Assembly: GCA_946807835.1 (NCBI GenBank)
Contig: OX327697.1
Coordinates: forward strand, 8,075,001-8,139,000
DNA: 64,000 bases
From: Ailanthus altissimus
Taxonomy: Eukaryota > Streptophyta > Magnoliopsida > Sapindales > Simaroubaceae
Direction of reading: 5' to 3'
The notes below the pieces were generated by a model. It was not told the DNA's origin, did no database searches, and saw only the letters and a program-made list of their open reading frames with translations. The position numbers and the translations under genes are program-made. Below are positions 35,533 through 45,683 of this stretch, piece by piece; position 1 is the first letter of the stretch; each line of letters begins with the position of its first letter.

Positions 35533-37085
35533 ATGACCTCAAACCCAAACACCAATACTTTCAATTACAATCAAAATCTTAGCTCTATATTTGATGGAGA
35601 AAATTATAAATATTAGAGCATTCAAATAAAAACTCTTTTCATTTTTTAAAAATTTTGAAAATTAATACAAGATGGCTATGATGAGCCAGAGTCTATAAAA
35701 ATTTTGTCCTCATGGAGTCAAGCAAAACAGAAGAGGTACAGAGAAAACAAGAAGAATGATGTTAGAGCTTTACTCTTTATCCAACAAGGGATAAGTAAAA
35801 CTATTTTTCTAAAAAAATTGGCAACTAAAAATTCAAGACATGCATGGAGAATTTTGAAGAAAGATTTTCAAGGATTAGAAAATGTATTCTTTATTAAACT
35901 TCAATCTTTATAGAGAGAATTTGATAATTTATTCACAAAAGATAATAAATATGTTTAAACATTTTTCTTAAAAGTGTGTGGAATGATTAATCAAATTAGA
36001 AATTATAGAGATAATATAGAAGAAAAAAGAATTTTTCTAAAAATATTAAGAAGTCTTTCCTCTAAATTTGAGCATATTATTACTGCCAAAGAAGAAGCAA
36101 AAGATTTATCAAAGTTTCTCTATATGAACTAATAAGTTCTTTAGAGGCCCGTGAAGTAGGAATGGGCGGGTTTATGGAGCAATTAATTGAACAAATATTT
36201 CAATCAAAGCTAAATTCAAAGAAAAAATGAGTGAAAATTTTGAATAAAAAAATAAGAGAGATGGTACTTTTCAAGAGCCACGTGGTCATGGAAGAAATTT
36301 TTAAAATCATGGAGAGTAGAAAGGAAAGAATGAGCAAAGGTATATTTCTTTAAATCTCCAATGCAATGTTTGTAAAACAAATTAGCCCATGCAAATGAAA
36401 AATGTCGATATAAATGTAGAAAGTGCAATAAATTAAATCACATAGATAAAGATTGTTGGTATAAGAAAAATAATAAAGCAAATTTTTCAAAAAAAATGAA
36501 TATGAAGATCAAGTTTTCCTTACCTGTATGAATGCTCAACAAGAAGCAAAAGATATTTGGTATTTGGATAGTGGTTGCAGCAATCATATAACATGAAATC
36601 GTGACTACTTTGTTAGCCTTGATGAAAAAGAAAATTCCCAAGTAAAACTTAGAGATGGAAAACTACAAAGTGTACAAGGTAAGTGAACTATTTCTTTACT
36701 AGTAAAAAATGGTCAATCTAAATTTATTTCAGATATACTTTATCTTATTGGATTGACCTAAAATTTATTAAGTGTTGGCCAACTTGTTAAAAAAGATTAC
36801 ATGGTAAAATTTGATGAAGATTGTGGCATAATAATTGACAAAAAAAAAAATAATTAGTGGCAAAAATAAAAATGTCACCAAATAAAGTCTTTCCTTTATT
36901 AATGTAACTGAAAGAAAATCATGACTTGAAATCTGAAAATATCAGTGTGTTACTTTTGTGGCACTAGAGGTATGGACATTTATATTATAGATCTTTGAAA
37001 TTATTGAAGGAGAAGAATATGGTGATTGGACTTCCTTCTATAAAAAATGAAAAAATAATTTGTAAGTGATGTATTTTTGAAAAAC
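35533..37085 (+). pseudogene. Copia A gag and protease remnant
   Basis: An ATG at 35533 begins MTSNPNTNTF and leads into a copia capsid (IFDGENYKY, a stop, then WSQAKQKRYRENKKNDVRALLFIQQ at 35716-35790). Further on there is a degenerate zinc knuckle near 36360-36430 and a protease segment near 36555-36600 with the LDSGC active-site wording, followed by LRDGKL (36650-36663). Multiple stops are present. The remnant ends at 37085, where element B is inserted with the duplication AAAAC. Confidence 0.72.
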
Positions 37086-39153
37086 TGTAGGGGATCTACT
37101 GTGTCCATGTGTATGCATGTGATAGTGTGTTAATTAAAAATACACATCTAATGCATATTTTAACACAGCGGAATTTAAAATATACAATTAACACACTAAT
37201 CATATATTAATCAAATTAATATATAAATAATAAAATTGAAAAATTACCAATACGTGTAACATTTTACACATTTAATTCCGGAGTCCGCCTAAAGGTGTAC
37301 TCGTTCTCAGTTCTAGTTATCAACTTTGATGGTCTTGATAATCTAAAATAACAGCTCCATTATTCAACGTAGGATTAACACTTAATCTAAATGGCTGGTT
37401 CTTAAGCTTGCTCTTATCTCCCTCACGGTGCAAAATTGAGAAGAAGTAGAAGCAACAATTGCTTCTTTAACTTAGAGCATGAAACGGAAGCAAGAAAGGA
37501 AAATAGCAACCTATTTCTTTTTCTTTTGTTTTCAATTTTTCCACCACCTTCCGTTTCACAAATTCACACATTTATATCTCTAATTAATAAAAAAATTAAT
37601 ATTAAAATATAAAATATATATATAAAACATGCTTTGTTGGCAACTAAATATAATAAATAAAAATAATAATAATATTATATATAATGCATGACAACTATCA
37701 TGCATTATATATATTATATTATTAATAATAAAATATTATATAATAATATATTTTATTAAAAATATTTAATTATTTAACATTTAAATAATCAAAATATGAA
37801 ATAACTATTTTACCCTTCATGAATAGTTACCAAGTATACCCTTTAGCGGATCCCACTAAATTCTACACTTAGGTAAACTCAACCGAGGGCCCACAATGCG
37901 TCACGTGTCACTTTACAATTAGTGAATAACAATTATTAACTAATTATTATATTTAACGCTTAAATACATATATGCACGCATTTCTATGGTTACGTTGGAT
38001 ATTATTAGATTAAACAATTTAATCCAATACTCTGTCCCTGTGCACAATGAGTACACTCTATATCACGGGACTCTCTAGGTCCACGCCCGATTTGTCAAAT
38101 GAAACTATTCCATAAGTCCGTGAGTCATGCCCCACGCACACGTCATGAATATACAAATCGACGCGTTGAACCATATAAGTTGAGGTTACAACGCATACGT
38201 ATAGTCCTTCCATCATATATATCTTGGATGTGCGGGGACATAAATCTACACCGTCAAATCCTCATATGCTCATTCATAACCTATCTCCAAAATGGTATCT
38301 CAATTGAACAATATGAACAAAACTCTTTGTCATATTGTTTAACCCATGGAAACACCTTTGCGGGTTAACTGCTTACGGCCATAAGAATTTCCTGAGATAC
38401 TATCTTGGAACATCTAGATATATCACTCCCTATGAGAGCTGATGGATCCCATATCTGCACGCACCAGACTCTATGAGCATCAGACCATACCCAGCAACAC
38501 CCAGCGATCAGACTATGAAAGGTCAATGACATATGTAGAACCAAAGCATGGTGGATCACTCACAAGCCCAACATGGTGCTCAAGTCAGAGGACCGCGTAT
38601 ACTACTCAACTTGAGAGGACCTTCTATTGACGGCAACATAGGCTGTCTTTTGGGGTCCTCATGAGTCAGTTCAATACTCAGTCATAACTGAATACCTGTT
38701 TGCCTATACAATCTCTAAGATCCTGGTCAATTAGGAACAACCAACTGTACCCTACAGATATAGACATACACTGATCTATATAAATTAATAGGATCTACTA
38801 ACAGACCAGCATTAGTAGAAATAAATCAGGAACTATATATTTGAGAACATACTTACATAATAACATATCCTAGCAACCTGTTGCAACTCTTGCAACTATA
38901 TCATTATTAGCATATTCTGAGATCTTTGTCCCGTTACAGACATTGCTCTAACTCTTGGAATATTTGCTAACTTTTAACACCGGTCTAAACTCATTTAGAC
39001 CGTATCCGAACTCCTTCAAATAAACAAAGTCTGTAGCATAACAAGCATTAAACCATATAATTTAAAAGATAATTAGCAATATAACACAATATACTCTGTA
39101 TAGATATCAAATATTCATACCAACCTAGATGGCAAATAGGCACAACCCTAACA
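37086..39153 (-). repeat. 3' LTR of copia element B
   Basis: On the minus strand it starts TGTTAGGGTTGTGCC after the tract AAGTGAGAGAT (39154-39164) and ends GTAGATCCCCTACA. It matches 60220-62316 along its whole length with scattered differences. Open frames inside it are chance. Confidence 0.92.
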
Positions 39154-39173
39154 ATCTCTCACTTGCCCTAGTG

Positions 39174-39254
39174 TCACTCACAGTGGTATCTAATACCCAT
39201 AGACTCCACGTGTTTCTCAAACACCTTTGGAGTTAAGGCTTTGGTAAGTGGGTC
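39174..39254 (-). pseudogene. C-terminal end of copia B RNase H
   Basis: The last 27 codons of the polyprotein read from the insertion point: DPLTKALTPKVFEKHVESMG, then a stop at 39176-39174. The upstream part is at 55131-55959, on the far side of the Athila-like insertion. Confidence 0.82.
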
Positions 39255-40701
39255 TGATGCGATAATTCTATATCTTATAATTAAGTGCAAGTATACACTA
39301 TCGTATGCAAATAATAAAGGGACTAAATAAGTCGGATATCGAACCCACAGGATAATTTTTTCTTTTTTAACCAATTACTAAAATTATGTCTTTCTAATAA
39401 TTATTCAGAAAAATAAAAATCTAAGAATGAATGTAAAAAATATAAAAGCAAAAACACAATGCAAAGAGATTTAAGTGATAGCAATATAGAGAATATATAG
39501 GATTAATACTATCCCTCAATATGCCTTCTAATGATTAATCTCTAATATTTAACTCCCTTAGTCTTCGTTATTGATCAAGACACTAATGTATTCACAAGCC
39601 TCTTCCAAGGTCATGCAAGTATACCTTAATTTACCAAATACCTATATTCTTATGGTACTTGTAATAAATTAAGATTCATTAAGATTAGGTCTTATTGATC
39701 ATACATGCCAATTAGGTATATTCCTATCTAAGTTGAAACTTGCATATGCAACATGGAATGTTACTCTACAATCATACATCAAATTATCTAGGTCTAAATA
39801 TTATGATTCCTCTTCCGAGTTTATTAATAATATTACCAACTCATTCACCATATATTGGCCAAATATATTGAAGCATTAAGATCAAGTAATTTAAATATCA
39901 AAGAACTAAATTTATTAAATATTCAAAAGATATAGCAATTAAGTACACATATTGAGTTCAAGTATTAACCCTAAAAAATAAGTTTAGCTCATGGCTACAA
40001 GAGAATAGCAGTAAAAATAATAATAAATCATGATACAATCAATAGCAAACCGATATAAACGTCGAATTGCTCCTAATTGCACTGCCTAAGAACTCTTGAT
40101 GTTGAAGAACGCCTTGAATCTCTCTCTAGGGTTGCTTCAATTAAACTTCTATTGCTCTTTAAGACTCGTGCTCTGTATTTTTGGTGTTCTTGAATTGCTC
40201 TAGGTTGCTCTTGGATTCTCCTTGAAGGTTGGGAATGAGTGGCTTTTTATAGGGATTGATATGAGCTTGAAAATCTCAATTCTCATCGGACTAGGAATCG
40301 TGCTACAACTGGGGCGCTATATAGTTGTCGTTGGGGCGACGCATGAAAAAGGCTTCATCGCTGGAGTGGTGGTATGATGGCGTTGGGGCGCTATATTATC
40401 GCTGGCGCGCTAAAGATTTGGCGCTGGGGTGCCAGATGCAACTTCAACAGATCGTATTTCTTATTTCGATCACTATTCCAGTGTTAGGGCGATAATCCTG
40501 GTGGCGCTGGGGCGATGGACACATACTTTAAAAACTTTGCATTTTAGTCCTTGTTTTCTCTCCTTTTGCATTCTTTATTTAAATTTCGTTCAAGTCCCTA
40601 CAAATAACAATAATGCATATAAATAGCCATCTATTCTTATAAAACAATAAAATATCAATAATAAAAATATGAGAAAATATATGATAATTTTGCCCTTATC
40701 A
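39255..40701 (-). repeat. 3' LTR of the older Athila-like element
   Basis: On the minus strand it begins TGATAAGGGCAAAATT and ends CGCATCA. It resembles the 1488-bp LTRs of the inner copy throughout. It contains a GC-rich decamer cluster at 40300-40530 upstream of a TATATAAAG-like box variant near 40243-40252. Confidence 0.92.
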
Positions 40702-42182
40702 AATTCTCTCAAACTTAAACACTTGCTTGTCCTTAAGTAATAAAATAAAATGAAGAGAGAAACAAAGGGTTATACTTGACTCATTTAACAAAATAAAGAA
40801 AATAAAACAAAATATCCTAAACTAGTAAGATGATCAAAATCATTGTCTCAAAGGCTGACAAAATGGTACAAATCCTTAAGGTAGACAAATAGCTATTAAC
40901 AATTCTAATTATCTTTATTTAGTCCCTCATTCTTCCCCATAAACAATCACCATGTGTGTGTGTGCAAGCAGCAAGTAAATAGTTAAACTATACTTTGATT
41001 TACTTTATACTTTAGTTTGTACATAAAAGATGATGTCTCGGCATTTAATTTATATAATGATACTTCCATAGGCTTGTCTTTACTACCACTCTCCACTAAT
41101 GTAGAAAATCACATGTCTATGGATCTATTTAGGACTTTACTTAGCTTGTAACGTAAGGCTAAGGTCAAGGTGGGATAAAAGGATAAATATATGAAGTTCA
41201 ATTCACACTATGAACACTTAGATTTTACTTAGAAACCTCTTGATCTTCTCTTCCTTGTATTATCTCTTCCCCCAAACTTATTGCGTTTCCCATCCTTCTT
41301 TTTAACCTTTAATTTTCAACGAATTTCTTCTTTTTCTTAAGTTGGGGGTATTGTTCTTTTTCTTGATTTTTTTTTCTTTGAATTTTGTTTTTTTTTTGGA
41401 ATACCCCCAAATTTAGATTGACAAATACCACACAAACTTATTTTTCTCATATCACCACAACTTTTTTCTTTCAAGAGTATTTCTAAGCAAATGCAAGTTT
41501 TATGGTGTTACGGGTAAATTTTTAAATAAATAAACTTTAAGTCTTGGGCATATAATGTGGTTAAACCAAAGAATAGATAATTAGGCTCAAAATAGGGTAC
41601 TAAGGATAAATATACAATAAAAGGTAGGCTAGAAAGGCTCAATCGGTCCAAAGATGGCCTAATGTCATTTCCTTATTCATGTGTTTCCTAGGATTTTGTC
41701 TCAAGTAATAATTAAAGACAAGTTCTAGAGTATCGATCTTCGAGACTTGAGTGTACTCTCTAAAGCATAAGTATCTCTAAGTAATAGTTATAACTATTCA
41801 TGCTTTAATAAGTGTTAACAAATTAGTGATTATAAATAAGGTCGAAGTTGTTCCTAAAATTAGACAACCAAAATTGTCTCAAGTATCCATCATTCCCTAG
41901 GGATTTGTAAAAAATTAATTCAGCCATGTATTAGTTATTTTTTTATCATAAACTAATGATCATCTTAATAAAGCCTAATAAAAATGAACAAATAAACACA
42001 GAAATATGACATCATTACTTTCTTTTTTTCTTTTTTTTCTTTTTTTACATAGGGTAATAACTAAAACATGCGAAGCAACACTAAACATAAAAAAAGTAGG
42101 ACTAAATATTCCCCTTTACATTTAAAATGAAACATGGCACTATGTGAAGAAAGAACAAAACGTAAGAAACTTCCCTGTGAAA
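40702..42182 (-). other. 3' non-coding internal region, older Athila copy
   Basis: About 1.5 kb with no recognised gene between the second open frame and the purine tract beside the 3' LTR. It is strongly similar to 43860-45240 of the inner element, including long T-rich tracts (41340-41400). Short open frames here are not recognised. Confidence 0.7.
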
Positions 42183-42366
42183 CTAGTCATTTAAATTGTT
42201 GGGGTCAAAGAGAAGGTCATGAAAATCAATGTCTGGCGAAGGCGGAGGTGATGGGATCACCGGAGGCTGTGGTAGCGTCGAAGGATTAATGCCAAAGGAT
42301 GTGGCAGTTACAAGGGTCCATTGGAATAAGTGCCTCCAAGTAGCATTAGCAGTACGCTAGTGAGAG
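42183..42366 (-). pseudogene. C-terminal end of the second Athila frame
   Basis: Continues the frame at 49893-50757 after removal of the inner element and one GTTAT duplication. It includes an in-frame stop soon after the junction, then ATSFGINPSTLPQPPVIPSP and a final DFHDLLFDPNNLND before the stop at 42185-42183. The proline-rich tail matches the wording style of the proline-rich text before the junction. Confidence 0.58.
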
Positions 42367-43348
42367 GTTATTGATGCGATATTTCTATATCATAAATTAA
42401 GTGCAAGTATACACTATCGTATGCAAGTAATAAAGAGACTAAATAAGTCGGATGTCGAACCCACAGGGATAATTCTTTCTTTTTAACCAATTACTAAAAT
42501 TATATCTTCCTAATAATTATTCAGAAAAATAAAAATCTAAGAATGAATGTAAGAAATATAAAAGTAAAAACACAATGCAATGAGATGTGAAGATATAGCA
42601 ACGTAGAGAGAACCTAGGATTAATATTATCCCTCAATATGTTTCTAATGATTAATCCTCTAATATTTAACTCACTTAGTCTTTATTATTGATCAAGACAC
42701 TAATGTATTCACAAGCCTCTTCCAAGGTCATGCAAGTATACCTTAATTTACCAAATACCTATATTCCTATGGTACTTGTAATAAATTAAGATTCATTAAG
42801 ATTAGGTCTTATTGATCATACATGCCAATTAGGTATATTCCTATCCTAAGTTGAAACTTGCATATGCAACATTGAATGTTACTCTACAATCATGCATCAA
42901 ATTACCTAGGTCTAAATATTATGATTTCTCTTCCGAGTTTATCAATAATATTACCAATTCATTCACCATATATTGGCCAGATATATTGAAGCATTAAACA
43001 CAAGTAATTTAAATAATAAAAGACTGAGTTTATTAAATACTAAAAGATATGGCAATTAAGCACACATATTGAGTTCAAATATTAACCCTAGAAAATAAGT
43101 TAGCTCATGGCTACAAGAGAACAGCAGTAAAAATAATTATAAATCATGATACAATTATTTGCAAACCGATATAGACGTCGAATTGCTCTTAATTGCGCTG
43201 CCTAGGAACTCTTGATGCCGAAGAACGTCTTGTATCTCTCTCTAAAGTTGCTTCAATTAAGCTTCTATTGCTCTCCAAGACTCGTGCTCTGTATTCTTGG
43301 TGCTCTTGGGTCGTCTTGGATTGATTCTTGAAGGCTGGGGACGAGTGG

Positions 43349-43358
43349 CTTTATATAG
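43349..43358 (-). promoter_or_regulatory. LTR TATA box
   Basis: Minus-strand CCTATATAAAGCC within the LTR, about 55 bp downstream of the GC-rich array and placed where an LTR promoter should be. The 5' LTR has the same box at 49377-49386, which would drive transcription of gag-protease. Confidence 0.65.
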
Positions 43359-43412
43359 GGATTGATTTGAGCTTGAAAATCTCAATTCTCGTCGGACTAG
43401 GACTCGCACTAC

Positions 43413-43680
43413 CGCTGGCGCGCTATGCATCTGTCGCTGGGGCGACGCGTGAAAAAGCCTTCACCGCTGGCGCGGTGGGATCTTGGCGCTGGGGCGCTGC
43501 ATGAAAACGGCTTCACCGCTGGCGCGGTGTGTTGATAGCGCTGGGGCGATGTAGTGTCGCTGGCGCGGTGATTCTTCGGTGCTGGGGCGCTAGACGCGAC
43601 TTAAGCAGGTCGTTTTTCTTATTTCGATCACTATTTCAGCGCTGGGGCTAAAATACTTGTGGCGCGGGGGCGCTGGACTC
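43413..43680 (-). repeat. GC-rich CGCTGNNGCG array in LTR U3
   Basis: Decamers start on the plus strand at 43413, 43435, 43465, 43487, 43517, 43539, 43558 and 43580. Steps are 22, 30, 22, 30, 22, 19 and 22. Within each pair the first member is CGCTGGCGCG and the second CGCTGGGGCG (one first base changed to T). The same array occurs in the other LTR, shifted by 6028. It lies immediately upstream of the TATA box on the element's strand, in otherwise AT-rich DNA. Confidence 0.9.
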
Positions 43681-43859
43681 ATAATTTGAAAACTTTGCAT
43701 TTTAGTCCCTGTTTTCGCTCCTTTTGCATTCTTTCTTTAAATTTCGTTCAAGTCCCTATAAATAACAATAATGCACATAAATAGCCATCTATTCTCATAA
43801 AATCATAGAATATCAATAATAAAAACATGAGAAAATATATGACAAATTTGCCCTTATCA

Positions 43860-45300
43860 AATTCCCCCAAACTTAAATACTTGCTTGTCCTCAAGCAATA
43901 AAATAAAACTAAGAGAGAAAACAAAGGGTTATACTTGACTCATTTAACAAAATAAAACAAAATATAATAAACTAGTAAGATGATCAAAATCATTGTCTCA
44001 AAGGCTGATGAAATGGTACAAATCCTTAAGGTAGATAAATAGCTATTAACAATTCTCAACTATCTTTATTTAGTCCCTCATTCTTCCTCATAAATAATCA
44101 CCATGTGTGTGTGTGCAAGCAGCAAGCAAATAGCGAAAACCATACTTTGATTTACTTTATACTTTAGGTTGTACAGAAAAGATGGTGTCTCGGCATTTTA
44201 TTTGTATAATGACACTTCCATAAGCTTGTCTTTATTACCACTCTCCACTAATGTAGAAAATCACATGTCTAGGGATCTATTTAGGACTTTACTTAGCTTG
44301 TAATGTAAGGCTAAGGTCAAGGTGGGATAAAAGGATAAATATATGAAGTTCAATTTACACCATGAACACTTAGATTTTACCTAGAAACCTCTTGATCTTC
44401 TTTTCCTTGTATTATCTCTTCCCCCAAACTTATTGTGTTCCCATCCTTCTTTTCAACCTTTTTTTTTTTCAAAGAATTTCTTCTTTTTCTTAAGCTGGGG
44501 GTATTTTTCTTACTCTTTTTTTTTTCTTTTTTTTTTTTTTCTTTTTTTTTTTTTCTAAATACCCCCAAACTTAGATTGACAAATACCACCCAAACTTTAT
44601 TTTTCTCATGTCACCACAACCTTTTCCTTTTCAAGAGTATTTCTAAGTAAATGCAAGGTTTATGATGTTATGGGTAAATTTCTAGATAAGTAAACTTTAA
44701 GTCTTGGGCTTGTAATGTGGTTAAACCAAAGAATGGGTTATTAGGCTCAAAATAGGGTACTAGGGATAAATATATAATAAAAGGTAGGCTAGAAAGGCTC
44801 AATCGGTCCAAAGATGGCCTAATGTCATTTCCTTATTCATGTGTTTCCTAGAATTTCGCCTCAAGTAGTAATTAAAGACAAGTTCTAGAGTATCGGTCTT
44901 CGAGACTGTGGTGTACTCCCTAAAGCATAAGTATCTCTAAGTAATAGTTATAACTATTCATGCTTTAATAAGTGCTCAAGAAATTGGTGATTATAAATAC
45001 GGTCGAACTTGTTCCTAAACTTGAATAATCAAAATTGTCTCAAGTATCTATCATTCCCTATGGATGTGTAAAAATAAATTCAACCATGTATTCTTTTTCT
45101 TATCATAGACTAATGATCATCTTATCAAAACCTAATAAAAATGAAATAACTAAAAAAAACTAAGTAACTAAAAAAAAATTTTTTTAACCCACAAGAATGA
45201 CCACCCAAATCATGCAGTAAAATGAACACAAGAAAGTGTTTCCCACCCCCAAACTTAATTTAGACATTGTCCCCAATGTCAAAAAAAATAAGTGAAAGTA
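43860..45300 (-). other. 3' non-coding internal region, young Athila copy
   Basis: No recognised gene. It begins beside the 3' LTR with the purine tract and is strongly similar to 40702-42180 of the older copy. It contains long pyrimidine runs on the plus strand (44457-44480 and 44510-44556). Open frames through these runs are low-complexity artefacts. Confidence 0.7.
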
Positions 45301-45322
45301 AGAGACTTCCCTGGTCAATTTT

Positions 45323-45520
45323 CGCTGCCGCGCTGACTCTCCATCGCTGGGGCGATGTTCTGGCGCTGCCGCGGTAATCGTCTGGCGCTGCAGCGCTGAA
45401 GGCTGATTTCTGCACAGTTACTGGAATTTGCGCTGGCGCGGTAGTGAGTGTACCGCGGGGGCGGTGGTGTCTCGATTTTTCTTTCGCTGCCGCGCCATGT
45501 TATGCCGCTGGAGCGCTGAA
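45323..45520 (-). repeat. GC-rich CGCTGNNGCG array, internal
   Basis: Decamers at 45323, 45345, 45364, 45386, 45431, 45453, 45485 and 45506, giving the pair spacing of 21-22 bp seen in the LTR. Members include CGCTGCCGCG, CGCTGGGGCG and the perfect palindrome CGCTGCAGCG. It lies about 165 bp past the gag-protease stop. Confidence 0.85.
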
Positions 45521-45530
45521 ATTCTTGGTT

Positions 45531-45595
45531 TTTTTTTTTTTTTTTTTTTAATTTTTTTTTTTTTTTTTAATTTGATTAAAAAAATAAAAAAAAAT
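45531..45595. repeat. Poly(T)/poly(A) tract
   Basis: Long T runs followed by an A-rich stretch just past the gag-protease gene of the young element. Open frames across it are meaningless. Confidence 0.85.
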
Positions 45596-45683
45596 GATAA
45601 AAATAATAATAATACTTTCCTTGGGTTGCCTCCCAAGTAGCGCTTGATTTAACGTCATCGGCTTGACGGGGTTTCCTTTTCTT

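Larger units (their letters stand above)
42372..43859 (-). repeat. 3' LTR of the young Athila-like element
   Basis: 1488 bp, equal in length and apparently in sequence to 48400-49887. On the minus strand: TGATAAGGGC start, GC-rich decamer array (43413-43680), TATA box CTATATAAAG (43349-43358), then a T-rich end with CCCTGTGGGTTCGACATCCG and CGCATCA. Confidence 0.96.

Noticed and set aside
43413..43680. CpG-island promoter of a host gene
   Set aside because: The GC-rich block is inside an LTR, is repeated identically at 49441-49708, and no host gene adjoins it.
44377..44650. Lys-rich or Phe-rich small proteins
   Set aside because: They come from translation of poly(A)/poly(T) tracts and are artefacts.
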